Shown here: positions 23,033 through 31,649 of the stretch, piece after piece | Layout: the number at the start of each line of letters is the position of its first letter | Numbering within the stretch: the first letter of the stretch is position 1 | NCBI GenBank assembly: GCA_903894975.1 | Contig: CAITSE010000217.1 | Coordinates: forward strand, 1 to 34,311 | Reading direction: 5' to 3' | Source: an uncultured Lentisphaerota bacterium | GTDB lineage: Bacteria > Verrucomicrobiota > Lentisphaeria > Oligosphaerales > CAITYL01 | DNA: 34,311 bases | Made by a program: the position numbers and the translations under genes | Notes under the pieces: model-generated | Seen by the model: only the letters and a program-made list of their open reading frames with translations | Told to the model about the DNA's origin: nothing | Database searches by the model: none

Positions 23033-24988
23033 CTACAGGGAACGCAGCTCTGGAATCAGGGAGAGCGTTTGTTCCCAGTTCACGCGGTCGCTGTGGCCGC
23101 TGGTAGGCTGAATGACCACGAGAACCGGTTCTCCGCCCAGGGAGCCGAACGTCAAGCGGCGCACGGCCGTCTGCCACCAGTAGCGGGTTGCGGAGGCGTG
23201 CCGGCTTGTCCCGTCAGTAAACCAATAAATGGCCTCCGCGTGTTCGCCGCCACGCTCCAGCTCGACGCGCCTGGCCGCGCCGCCGGGCATGGGCAGTGGG
23301 TTTTCTGCGATCACCCGCCAGCCGCCGCCCCGGAAACAGTAAACCGGATCATGCACGGCATGCCGGTTTTTCGATCCGTCAATCACGACGACCACCACGC
23401 TGCCGGACCGCATGCGGTAAAGCCGCTTTATCACATTGGCATCGTGGTAGATTCCGGCTTCGACGTTCGAGAGCGGCACTTCCACGCTCGAAAATCCGAG
23501 ACCCTCGCGCGCCAGCGCCTTCAGGCGTGGCGACGCATCGGGAAGCGGCGCCAGCTCCCAGAGCAGGGTAACCGTGACGGCGGCCGCCAGCGCCAGCGGT
23601 TGCCACCAGGTTCCGGGCAGGGTCGGAACGGCTCGCCTTTCCGGCGAATGGTGCAGCCCCCGGAGTCCGGCCCCCGCCGCGCCCAGGCCGAGACCCCACC
23701 GCAACAGCCAAACCGCCTGCACCCCGGCGCCATTGCCCGCCCAACCCAGGACCGGCATCCAGGAAACAGCGAGCGCCAGCCACCAGAAAGTCCAGGTCGT
23801 GCGGGGCATGAACGCCGCCGCCGCGACGGCCAGCGCCGCATGTTTGAAGAGATTGAGGGAGCTGGCGGTTCCCAGCATGAGCAGCCCCAGGGCGGCGGTA
23901 GAGAAAAAAACGGAACAGACGCATGCAGAAGCCTTGCCGGCGGGGCGCAGATTTTTGATTACGGCGGCAAGTACGGGAAGGCTCCACAGCGCCAGCGCCG
24001 CCTGTCCACCCCAGTCAAAGGGAGAACTGCGCCAGGCTCGCGGCAAATCGCCGCACATCATGGCACAAAACAGCAGGGTGGCCGTCCCGGCCCAAAAGCG
24101 CATCCGCGGCACCAGGTCTTCTCCGGCGCGCAGCACCCGGTGAACCCAGGAAAAGCCGGCCAGGCAGAGCAGAAACATCAACAGCAGGATCAGCGTACCG
24201 CCGAAGACGTGAAAATGACCGGAGGCGAATGTTGTGCCAAAGCTCAACGCCGCGGCGCTTACGATTAGAACCCGCAGGGTATTGGCGCACCACGCGGCCG
24301 CCACGAGGGCGGGAAGCGCCCACCAGTAGCAGGACGCGTGAGAGGCGCGGAATTTCTGGTGGGCCACGAACAGGCCGGCAATCAACATCGCCTGCAACAC
24401 CGTCAACCCCGAACATTCGGCATCCACGGAAATCGGCAACCCCTGGACCAGCACCAGGACTCCCTGCCGCGCGACCTCAAACCCCAGGGCGCCGAAAAGC
24501 TGCTCCGCAACTCCCGCCGCCGACAGGCGGAAATACCATCCGACCCTGTCGGCCTCCAGCGCCAGCCAGGGAAACCCCAATCCCAGCAACGGCAACAGGC
24601 GCGCCGCCGCCGGGATCGCCGCCGGTTCAAGACGGGCCGACAGCAGGCTCCACAGGGCCAGAACCCACGCCAGGGCCAGGAGTGCGGTCAGGTTAAGTGT
24701 AATCCCGGCAACCCAGACCACGGCCGCCACCGCCAGCCATTCCCGGTTCACCCCGCCCCCGCCGGCGCGCCAAAGCCACGGCCTGCCGCACCACCAGGCG
24801 AGCGGGAACGCCACCAGGATCGGCAAAACCTCCCACGCCGTCACCATCCAACTGCCGTCACGCACCCAAATAAACGCCGCCAAAAACGCAAGTCCCCATA
24901 GCCACAGGCGATCCAGGCGGGTGAGCCGGTTATCGCTGCGGAGGGTGTGGGGAAGTTCCGGACATGGATGTGGCATGGTGCCGGGCAT
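23033..24988 (-). CDS. Exosortase/archaeosortase-family protein with C-terminal EpsI-like domain
   Basis: A 651-residue multi-pass inner-membrane protein that would cleave PEP-CTERM tails and release or attach exported proteins. I start it at ATG 24988, 10 bases after the TPR gene's stop; an in-frame TTG at 25024 would overlap that gene. The exosortase core shows the three catalytic positions: Cys192 in DAECSGL, Arg239 in CANTLRV, and His258/260 in GHFHVFGG, each in membrane-helix context. More helices follow. The last 170 residues (VEVPLSNVEAG.., DPVYCFRGGGW, YWFTDG) look like an EpsI (DUF3485) domain, which is often next to or fused with exosortases. Its likely substrates here are the proteins at 26930 and 380. 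The exact Xrt subtype is not assigned. Confidence 0.88.
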   Translation of the reverse strand: MPGTMPHPCPELPHTLRSDNRLTRLDRLWLWGLAFLAAFIWVRDGSWMVTAWEVLPILVAFPLAWWCGRPWLWRAGGGGVNREWLAVAAVVWVAGITLNLTALLALAWVLALWSLLSARLEPAAIPAAARLLPLLGLGFPWLALEADRVGWYFRLSAAGVAEQLFGALGFEVARQGVLVLVQGLPISVDAECSGLTVLQAMLIAGLFVAHQKFRASHASCYWWALPALVAAAWCANTLRVLIVSAAALSFGTTFASGHFHVFGGTLILLLMFLLCLAGFSWVHRVLRAGEDLVPRMRFWAGTATLLFCAMMCGDLPRAWRSSPFDWGGQAALALWSLPVLAAVIKNLRPAGKASACVCSVFFSTAALGLLMLGTASSLNLFKHAALAVAAAAFMPRTTWTFWWLALAVSWMPVLGWAGNGAGVQAVWLLRWGLGLGAAGAGLRGLHHSPERRAVPTLPGTWWQPLALAAAVTVTLLWELAPLPDASPRLKALAREGLGFSSVEVPLSNVEAGIYHDANVIKRLYRMRSGSVVVVVIDGSKNRHAVHDPVYCFRGGGWRVIAENPLPMPGGAARRVELERGGEHAEAIYWFTDGTSRHASATRYWWQTAVRRLTFGSLGGEPVLVVIQPTSGHSDRVNWEQTLSLIPELRSL

Positions 24989-24998
24989 CGCTTGCGCT

Positions 24999-26933
24999 CT
25001 ATTTTTTGCGGGCCTCCGCGTCAATCGTCAGCAACGACCGACGCAGCTCCAGTTCATCCGGCATCAAATCCATCAATTCCAGGGTCAGTTTCCGGGCGGT
25101 ATCCCAATCTTGGCGCTGGACGGCGCGCCGGGCCAGCCAGACGCGCGCCTCGACGGATTGCGCCGCCAGGGCGTGATATAGCGCCTCGGCTTTTTCGGTG
25201 CGGCCTGCGGCCGCTTCCATCCGCGCCTCGATTTCGCGGCCGGTGACGCTGTCGGCCAGTCGCGGCTGTTGCGCCAACGCGGCGCGCGCTTCCTCGATTC
25301 GCCCCTGCTCCAGGCGTGTCACCGCCAGGAGCCAGGCGGCGCGGTCGCCGATGGCGTCAGGGCGCGATGCCAGCCGCGCCAGTCGCGTGCATCCGTCATC
25401 CGGGTGCCGTTGCTGGATAAGCAATTCGGCGGAAAGCAGGTCCAGCAGGGGTGTGGACGGGGAGGATGTCAACAGGGCCAGCGCGGTGTCAGGACTGCGA
25501 TTGTAGCGCAAGGCCTGGGCCAACGCATAGACGTACCATTCCGGAAGATCCGGCGCCAACGGCTGTTCCGCCCACAGGGTCAGGGCGGCGCCGCGCCATC
25601 CGGCGGCCAGGCACGCTGCGGGAAAAATCTGGGGACTTTTCAGAAACTTAGCCTGCAGCGGCGTCAGTTCTGGAACCTGCCGCAGGTTTTCTAATTCATC
25701 AAAGAAGGCATGGCGCGCCGGGGCGTCGGCAGGCCGGGCCGGGGCGGCGGATTTTCCGGCCGGCATGGCGCCGGCGCGCCGGAATGCCAAAATCTGTCGG
25801 AGTGCCGCCGCCAAATCCGGCTGCAACTCCAAGGCGGCGGGCGGTGCGCGTTCGAGCATTTTCCGCGCCTCCTCTTCCCGTCCGGTGCGCAACTGTTCAA
25901 GCAGCTCCAGCCAAAACCGTTCGGGCCGCACCGGTGCGGCGTCGCCCGGATTTAGCGGTTCTGGCGCCGCGGTTACGTCCCAAAACCGGTTTGAGGAAGT
26001 TGCCCGCATGCTGGCGACAAGCGGCGCTAGCGTGCCGCCGGGCACGGAGTCCGGCAAGGCCGTGGTGGGCGGCTGGACGACGCGCGACCAGAACAGCGCC
26101 TTCACCCAGAGATAATCAAGGGATACGGGCGCTGCCAGGGCCTCCCGCCACGTTTGCGCGGCCAGGTCAAGATTGCCCTGACGGCGGTAAAACTCGGCCA
26201 ATTGATCCCGCAACAGGGGATTGGCCGTATCCGCAAGTGCGGCGGAAACATACTCCACACGTGCATCCGCCAAGCGGCCGGCGGTTTCCAGGAATTGTCC
26301 GCAGAAAGAGCGAATATCCGGGTTCCGGGGCGCCACTGCGCGGGCCTGCGAAAGATATATCCAGGCCGCCTTTTGATCCTGCGGGGCCGCCATCAGGGCT
26401 AGTCGCAGGAGCCGGCCGGCCTCGTCCGCTCCCGAAAGGGTCTCTCTCTTGAGCAACTCCGCCGCGGCGTTTATTTTGCCAGCGCGCATCAGCGCGTCGG
26501 CGTCCAGCAATTTCCAGCGCCCTTTGGCGAGTTCGCGTCCGCGCCAGGCCTGACGCAACTGTGCGTAATCCGGACTGGGCCGTCCGGCCAGCCAGATTCG
26601 CAACAACAGAATCGCCGCGTCTTCATCACGCCGCAGCGCCTCTGGATCGCGCCGGTAGAGGCTGTCCAAGGCATAGACGTCACGCGTGGCGGTAACGGCG
26701 TGCAACTCAAGCCCGGGCCAATCCGGATGCCGGAAGGGCCGCGGCTGCAGGCGGACAAGAGAAAGCGCTTCACGCCCCCGCCCTTTTTCCAGCAGGCGGG
26801 AAACGCGTTCGCGGGCTTGCGCATCCTGACGGCCGACCACCTGCCGGCGCCAATAGGGCACACCCCATATCGCAAAACCGGCGACAATCAGAATCCCGAT
26901 GGCGGCGGCAATGGGTACACGATTCAGCTTCAT
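24999..26933 (-). CDS. Membrane-anchored TPR-repeat protein
   Basis: A 644-residue protein with one N-terminal membrane anchor (about residues 7-26, VPIAAAIGILIVAGFAIWGV) and a long helical-repeat region facing the periplasm. Repeats of the TPR type are visible, such as AGKINAAAELLKRETL, AGRLADARVEYVSAAL, QGNLDLAAQTWREALA, QGRIEEARAALAQ and AGRTEKAEALYHALA. Such proteins often scaffold export or exopolysaccharide machinery. It starts with an ATGA overlap with the upstream DUF4114 gene and ends just before the exosortase start, so the three form one translationally coupled operon. A helper role in sorting is inferred. Confidence 0.83.
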   Translation of the reverse strand: MKLNRVPIAAAIGILIVAGFAIWGVPYWRRQVVGRQDAQARERVSRLLEKGRGREALSLVRLQPRPFRHPDWPGLELHAVTATRDVYALDSLYRRDPEALRRDEDAAILLLRIWLAGRPSPDYAQLRQAWRGRELAKGRWKLLDADALMRAGKINAAAELLKRETLSGADEAGRLLRLALMAAPQDQKAAWIYLSQARAVAPRNPDIRSFCGQFLETAGRLADARVEYVSAALADTANPLLRDQLAEFYRRQGNLDLAAQTWREALAAPVSLDYLWVKALFWSRVVQPPTTALPDSVPGGTLAPLVASMRATSSNRFWDVTAAPEPLNPGDAAPVRPERFWLELLEQLRTGREEEARKMLERAPPAALELQPDLAAALRQILAFRRAGAMPAGKSAAPARPADAPARHAFFDELENLRQVPELTPLQAKFLKSPQIFPAACLAAGWRGAALTLWAEQPLAPDLPEWYVYALAQALRYNRSPDTALALLTSSPSTPLLDLLSAELLIQQRHPDDGCTRLARLASRPDAIGDRAAWLLAVTRLEQGRIEEARAALAQQPRLADSVTGREIEARMEAAAGRTEKAEALYHALAAQSVEARVWLARRAVQRQDWDTARKLTLELMDLMPDELELRRSLLTIDAEARKK

Positions 26934-27813
26934 GCCGGGGCGGCCTCTCCCGCGCTGCGGGAATGCCGAAAAGCCAGTAGCAAAAAGGCTCCCAGGACCA
27001 CGATGAGCGCCGGCTCCGGCGCCCCCGTCAGCGCCGCCACGTTGCGCGCGCCGATGTCCACGGCGATCAGCACGTCGTTGAAATCACGGTCGCCGCCGCC
27101 CAGCATGTCCTCAAACCCAAGGATCAGGTACGGGCTGTCCGGCAAGGCAAACGCCACCACATGGTTGATGCGGTCCGGGTTTTTCGCGCCCACGGTGCTG
27201 AAAACGGAGCTTCCGCCATTGGCACCGTTCGAGATCAGGAAAAAGTCGAGGGTGGATTTGGCGGCCAGGGTCCCGAGGGTGACAAAGTCGCCAGGCAGCA
27301 GAGGCGCGGTCGCGGTCCGTACCGCCGTTTTTCCCGGGTCGTAGGTTGAAACGGAACTGGACGCGTCGGGGAAGATGAGCTGCCGGTTGCCGGTAATTTG
27401 GCCATCGGCACTGACTGAAAATCCCAGGGTGTTGCGATACCCCGCGCCCTCGCCGATAAAGTAGACCCGGACATCGCTTGCCGTGCGCAGATTCAGGCGG
27501 GTGGGATCGAGCAGGGCCGCCGAATCATTGAAACTTTTCGTTTCGGCGAGCCGGGCATTCAGCAACTGGCTGATGGATGGCAGAACCGTTTTTTGAAATG
27601 TCGCGGAAGCCGCATCCGATCCGCCCAGCATGACCGGTCCCACCGTGCTCAACCCCAGCGGGTGGGCCGTGGCTTGCACGGGGCTCACAACCCCCGAGGT
27701 TTGTGCTTTCGCCTCCCCTCCCTCTCCCCCTCCGCCCCCGCCGCCGTTGCCACCAGCCATAAGCCCAGGGCTGCGGGCATTCCCCAGCCGGTTCGCTTGG
27801 CCGAGCATTTCAT
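26930..27813 (-). CDS. DUF4114-domain PEP-CTERM exported protein, apparent N-terminal frameshift
   Basis: The open frame from 27808 gives 292 residues with a Gly-rich, non-signal N-terminus. ATG 27813, in another frame, has AGAGGGA at good spacing and reads MKCSAKRTGWGMPAALGLWL followed by VATAAGA, a clear signal peptide, before stopping. A one-base gain (or a -1 slip) in the G-rich tract at about 27712-27752 joins the two into about 294 residues, so 27813 is the likely true start. The body holds a DUF4114 domain (LGFEDMLGGGDRDFNDVLIAVDIG at about residues 230-253, given in parts: FEDMLGGGDRDFND). The tail, APEP plus a hydrophobic helix plus RHSR, is PEP-CTERM-like. The protein is probably a cell-surface or secreted protein and the dedicated substrate of the exosortase two genes downstream. 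Confidence 0.8.
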
Positions 27814-27885
27814 GGTGTGGTCCCTCTGGTTTAACGGGTAGATTTATCCGGTTTGTCCATGACGCCGATCTCCATCCGTCATGCA

Positions 27886-27908
27886 GGCATTATCTTATAT
27901 AATATGCC
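27886..27908. promoter_or_regulatory. A/T-rich promoter candidate between divergent operons
   Basis: The 183-base gap between the DUF4114 gene (minus) and the small membrane protein gene (plus) holds TATAAT at 27898-27903. This lies within a nearly palindromic segment with GGCAT and ATGCC ends. No clear -35 box is seen in either direction. Confidence 0.3.
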
Positions 27909-27952
27909 AAGCTCGGTCTATATGCAACTGTTTACATGTTAAAATCAAGATC

Positions 27953-27980
27953 CCGTCATCCCGCGCCAGCCGGATGACGG
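27953..27980 (+). promoter_or_regulatory. Hairpin directly before a ribosome binding site
   Basis: CCGTCATCC (27953-27961) and GGATGACGG (27972-27980) form a perfect 9-bp stem with a 10-base loop. AGGAG begins two bases after it (27982-27986), and the start codon is at 27997. It could control translation of the downstream operon, or be a dispersed palindrome. Confidence 0.45.
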
Positions 27981-27996
27981 CAGGAGAGTTGCGGCC

Positions 27997-28410
27997 ATGG
28001 TTCAGCCGATGACCCGCGATCCTTATCGAGACAGCGTGATCAACAGCATTCCCGCGGCGGTGCGGGTGACGTTTTCCGAGGTGCAACTTGCGGCCTTGCA
28101 GCAGGCGCTGGCCCAAGTGAACGGTAGTTCGCGACACCTTGTGGATGTGCGCACCGAACTGTCCTTGTATTGGGTGCGCTATTACATCGTGTTTTTGCTT
28201 GGCCGTGACCGGCGCGATCATGTGCAACAGGTTTCCCTTGATCGTCGCCGGCGCAGCCGGCATGCCGCGAAAATCGGTCTTTCCGTCCTGGTCGTCTGGT
28301 TCCTCATGGTCGGGGCTGCGGTGACCGCATTTATCGTTCTCTATCTGATTAAGTGCCATTTGAATATTGATATTTTCCCGGATAAGCATCTCCGTGATTT
28401 TTTGCCGTAA
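27997..28410 (+). CDS. Conserved small membrane protein, function unknown
   Basis: A 137-residue protein starting at ATG 27997 with AGGAG ten bases upstream. Residues 1-60 form a soluble helical part (FSEVQLAALQQALAQ), then HLVDVRTELSLYWVRYYIVF and LLGRDRRDH. A basic RRRRSR segment precedes a single transmembrane helix (about 92-118), and a short tail reads HLNIDIFPDKHLRDFLP. I recall proteins of this plan, with the VDxR, GRDRR and IDIFPxxHL motifs, in diverse Gram-negative bacteria as uncharacterised proteins; this is from memory. It is first in an operon with a GT2 gene 14 bases downstream, so a link to glycan assembly is possible. Confidence 0.8.
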   Translation: MVQPMTRDPYRDSVINSIPAAVRVTFSEVQLAALQQALAQVNGSSRHLVDVRTELSLYWVRYYIVFLLGRDRRDHVQQVSLDRRRRSRHAAKIGLSVLVVWFLMVGAAVTAFIVLYLIKCHLNIDIFPDKHLRDFLP

Positions 28411-28424
28411 AGACTCGACAGCCT

Positions 28425-29537
28425 ATGAATATCAGCCTTGGCATCCTGGCGTGGAATGAAGCGGAAGTGATCGCGGTCAGCCTCCGCTCTTTGTTTGAGC
28501 AGAGCCTGTTTCAGCGTCTCGAGAATTTGGACGCGAGCGTTCAGGTCGTGGTGGTTCCCAACGGCTGCACGGACGCCACGGCCGGGGTGGCCGCCGAGGC
28601 GTTGACACGGTGCGCCGCCGCCATGTCAGCCGACCGTTTACGCTGGCAGGTATGCGAGCTGCAGGAACCGGGCAAAGCCAATGCCTGGAACCAGTTCGTC
28701 CATGAGTTCGCTGATCCCGGAGCGGACTATCTTTTCCTGATGGACGCCGACATCCGCTTCACCCATCCGGACACGCTCCTGAACATGATTCGCGCCCTCG
28801 AACAGAACCGGGACGCCAGCGTGTCCACCGACCTGCCGCAGAAACATGTGCTGTTCAAGAAACGCAAAAGCCTGTTCGACCACCTCTCTCTCGCCATCGG
28901 CCAGATGACCCAGGCGGCGACGGCCCAGATCACAGGCCAGCTCTACTGCGCCCGCGGGCCGGTTTTGCGCCGGATCTACCTGCCGCCGGGGCTGATCGCC
29001 GATGACGGTTTTATCAAGGTCATGGTATGCACGGAGTTGTTGCGTTCTCCGTCGGACGACCGGCGGGTTGTCCGCGCGCCTGACGCCTCACATGTGTTCG
29101 AAGCGTATACGCGCTTCCGCGATATTTTTTTCAACCAGCGCCGGCAGCAGGTCGCCCACACCATCTACGTCTTCCTGCGCGACTACCTTTCCGCACAGAC
29201 GGGCACCCGGGACGCCGGTGAGATTGTGCGCGACAACAATGCGGACGACCCGGACTGGTACCGGAAGCTCATCCGGGAGCGGGTGGCCGGGGGCGGCCGG
29301 TGGGTGATCTATCCCGGCGCCTTCGGCATACGCTTCCGCCGGCTGAAAAAGCTTCCGCTCCCGCAGCGGATCAGGAAATTGCCCGCGACGCTCGTCGGCT
29401 TTATTTTGGACGCCATGGTTCTGGTGGCGGCCAACGCGTTCCTGAAGTCGGGCAAGCTCAAGGGCATCTGGAAAGACACGAAAACCACCCAGCTCGGAGC
29501 CGCTTCCGATGGTTCCGCCACGGACGGGAGTTTTTGA
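28425..29537 (+). CDS. Family 2 glycosyltransferase
   Basis: A 370-residue GT-A fold glycosyltransferase. The N-terminal motif LAWNEAEVIAVSLRSL, VVVPNGCTDATA and EPGKANAWNQF bind the nucleotide-sugar, and Asp107-Ala-Asp109 in LMDADIRF is the metal-binding DxD. A hydrophobic stretch near residues 324-345 (LVGFILDAMVLVAANAFL) may anchor it to the membrane. The acceptor and sugar are unknown. Its stop codon overlaps the next start as TGATG, so it is coupled to the GH94-like gene. A role in surface glycan or exopolysaccharide synthesis is inferred. Confidence 0.86.
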   Translation: MNISLGILAWNEAEVIAVSLRSLFEQSLFQRLENLDASVQVVVVPNGCTDATAGVAAEALTRCAAAMSADRLRWQVCELQEPGKANAWNQFVHEFADPGADYLFLMDADIRFTHPDTLLNMIRALEQNRDASVSTDLPQKHVLFKKRKSLFDHLSLAIGQMTQAATAQITGQLYCARGPVLRRIYLPPGLIADDGFIKVMVCTELLRSPSDDRRVVRAPDASHVFEAYTRFRDIFFNQRRQQVAHTIYVFLRDYLSAQTGTRDAGEIVRDNNADDPDWYRKLIRERVAGGGRWVIYPGAFGIRFRRLKKLPLPQRIRKLPATLVGFILDAMVLVAANAFLKSGKLKGIWKDTKTTQLGAASDGSATDGSF

Positions 29538-31633
29538 TGAGTCCGTTGAAATTCGGCGTCACGCCCTGGGGGGTTTGGGAACGGGATGGCAACAACCTGC
29601 CGTGCTTCCAGGCGGACTTGGCGCATTTCCAGGCGGCCGGCCGGCAGCCCGGGCACTTGATCGGCAACGGCCGGATTGCCCTGAGTTTGGATGCCTGGGG
29701 CCGGCTCCGGCTGTTCTGCATGGACGCGCATTCGCCGCGGGAAATCACGCCGCCGCCGCCGCGGCATGCCGGCGCATTTTCTGTTACGCTGGCGCTGGGC
29801 GGCCTGGAACGGCGGCTGCCTGGGGGCGATTTCGAGGCGGCGCCTGGGGCGGCCATGATCTGGGGCGCGGGCTACGTCGTTCACCGGGCGCCGCTGGAGT
29901 TCGGTCCGGACGCCGCAGTGGACGCCGCGCTCGAGTTTGTCGCAGACCCCGCCGGGAGCGGCTTGGTCCTGCTGGAAATCCGGCTGCGCCTGACTCGTGG
30001 CGCCGCGCTTGCCGGCACGCTCGGTGTGAGTCTGGAGACGGGGTTCGACGAGCCCGGGGCCGGGCCCCATCCGCGGGCGCCCCGACATTTTTGCCGCGGC
30101 GGCGTGGCGATCTTTACCGAACTCGGCGAACCGGTGGGTGACGTGGTGCTGGCCGGAACCGCCGAGTGGACTTCCGCCTGCGAGGAACGGCGCCTGCAGC
30201 TTGCACGTCCGGTGGAACTGACTGAAAATCAGGAAGTCGTCTATCGCGTCCGGTTCGGCTGCCAGCGTGACTGCGCCGTCGCCTGGGCGCAGGAGGAAGT
30301 GGAAAAGACCGATGTCGCCGCCGCCAAAACGGCCTGGGCCAAGCGGCTGCTGCCGGCGGCGCCGGCGCGGGTGCCGGAATTGTGGATGCAGGAGGAGTGC
30401 GTCTGGAACGCGGCGCTAGTCCACGCACTTTCCCGGCAGGACGGCCGGCACGGCCGCTGCCTTCTCGGCACCGGGGCGGCGGCGGTACCGACCGGCCGCC
30501 AGTCGCTTACCGGGCGTCACCTGCCGGTGCGTGACCTGCTACTCGCCGCCCTGGCTTGCCGGGACGCACAACCGGAGTTGGCCCTGGAAACGTTGCGGGC
30601 CGTCGCCACCCGCCAGAATCAGGCAGGCCGTCTCCCTGAAAGTCTGGACGCCACCCCGGCCGCCGAACTTCATCCCGCCGTCGAGCGCAGCGATTTGGAG
30701 ATCTGGTTTCTTTTGGCTTGCGGAGAACTGGCCGGCCGCGGGGCCGACAGTGCCTCCTGGCTGGATGAGCCCCAGCCGTTTGCCGACGCCGAGCCGGCGC
30801 CGGTGTGGGAACATCTCCGGGCCGCGTATCATTGGCTGCGGGACGAGATCCGCACCGGCAGTCACGGCTTTATCCGCATCCTGGCCGGCGACTGGAATCC
30901 GGCGCTCCGGAACGCCGGGGTCGAGGGCGCCGGCGAATCCGCGCTCAACACCGCGCTGGCCATCGTGGCGCTGGAACGTTTTGCCGAACTGGCCCGGCCG
31001 CGGCGGGACGCTTTTCTGGCGGACGAGGCCGCGGCCTGGGCCGCCGAATTGCGCCGGGCCATGGCGTCGGCCTTCGACCAGAAATGGTTTATCCGCGGCT
31101 ATACCGACGCCGGCCGCCCTTTTGGCACTGTGGCCGACGGCCATTTGTACCTGGACGTCCAGGCGTGGGCGGCGCTGGCCTGCTGCGGCACCGGCCAGCA
31201 GCGGCAGACCGCGTTGATTCAGGCGCTGGGGCGCAACCGACCCGGGCCGGAGGCGCCGTTGCGCCTACTTTCGCAGCCGTATTCCGCGCCGCCGCCGCCG
31301 GAGCTCAGCCCGTTCATGGGGCTGCCGGGCGACGGCTGGAACGGCGGCGCCAGCCTGCCGGCGGTGGCCTGGCTGATCCAGGCTCTGGCCGCCCAGGGGC
31401 TGCGCGACCAAGCCGTGCCGGTCTGGGAGGCCATGTCCCTGCGCCGGCTCGGCCGCGACTTCCCGGGCGTGGCTCCGTCCTGGCGCTGGGCGCTGCCGCT
31501 GTTCTCCGCTGCCGCCGCCGGCGTCCGGGCTGGTGGTCCGGGGCTGGAGGTGCCGGATCCGGAACCGCTGCCCGACCTCCTGGCCCTGGTCTGGCAGGAG
31601 GCCGCCTTGCGCCGGCTGACAGCCCCGGCTTAG
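29537..31633 (+). CDS. GH94-like (alpha/alpha)6-barrel protein lacking the expected catalytic Asp
   Basis: A 698-residue protein starting at ATG 29537, which overlaps the GT2 stop by one base; the frame is open farther upstream only as a shadow of the GT2 gene. The N-terminal half is a beta-sandwich-like region. The C-terminal half has the layout of glycoside phosphorylases (GH94): ILAGDWNPALRNAGVEGAGE near residues 449-468, then FIRGYTDAGRPFGT and a DVQAWAALA helix. In GH94 enzymes the acid is the Asp of DWND; here the position is Pro455 (DWNP). It is therefore either inactive, a different hydrolase of the same fold, or uses another residue. It sits between a glycosyltransferase and a regulator. 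Confidence 0.6.
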   Translation: MSPLKFGVTPWGVWERDGNNLPCFQADLAHFQAAGRQPGHLIGNGRIALSLDAWGRLRLFCMDAHSPREITPPPPRHAGAFSVTLALGGLERRLPGGDFEAAPGAAMIWGAGYVVHRAPLEFGPDAAVDAALEFVADPAGSGLVLLEIRLRLTRGAALAGTLGVSLETGFDEPGAGPHPRAPRHFCRGGVAIFTELGEPVGDVVLAGTAEWTSACEERRLQLARPVELTENQEVVYRVRFGCQRDCAVAWAQEEVEKTDVAAAKTAWAKRLLPAAPARVPELWMQEECVWNAALVHALSRQDGRHGRCLLGTGAAAVPTGRQSLTGRHLPVRDLLLAALACRDAQPELALETLRAVATRQNQAGRLPESLDATPAAELHPAVERSDLEIWFLLACGELAGRGADSASWLDEPQPFADAEPAPVWEHLRAAYHWLRDEIRTGSHGFIRILAGDWNPALRNAGVEGAGESALNTALAIVALERFAELARPRRDAFLADEAAAWAAELRRAMASAFDQKWFIRGYTDAGRPFGTVADGHLYLDVQAWAALACCGTGQQRQTALIQALGRNRPGPEAPLRLLSQPYSAPPPPELSPFMGLPGDGWNGGASLPAVAWLIQALAAQGLRDQAVPVWEAMSLRRLGRDFPGVAPSWRWALPLFSAAAAGVRAGGPGLEVPDPEPLPDLLALVWQEAALRRLTAPA

Positions 31634-31649
31634 TTACCGTTTTGACCAA

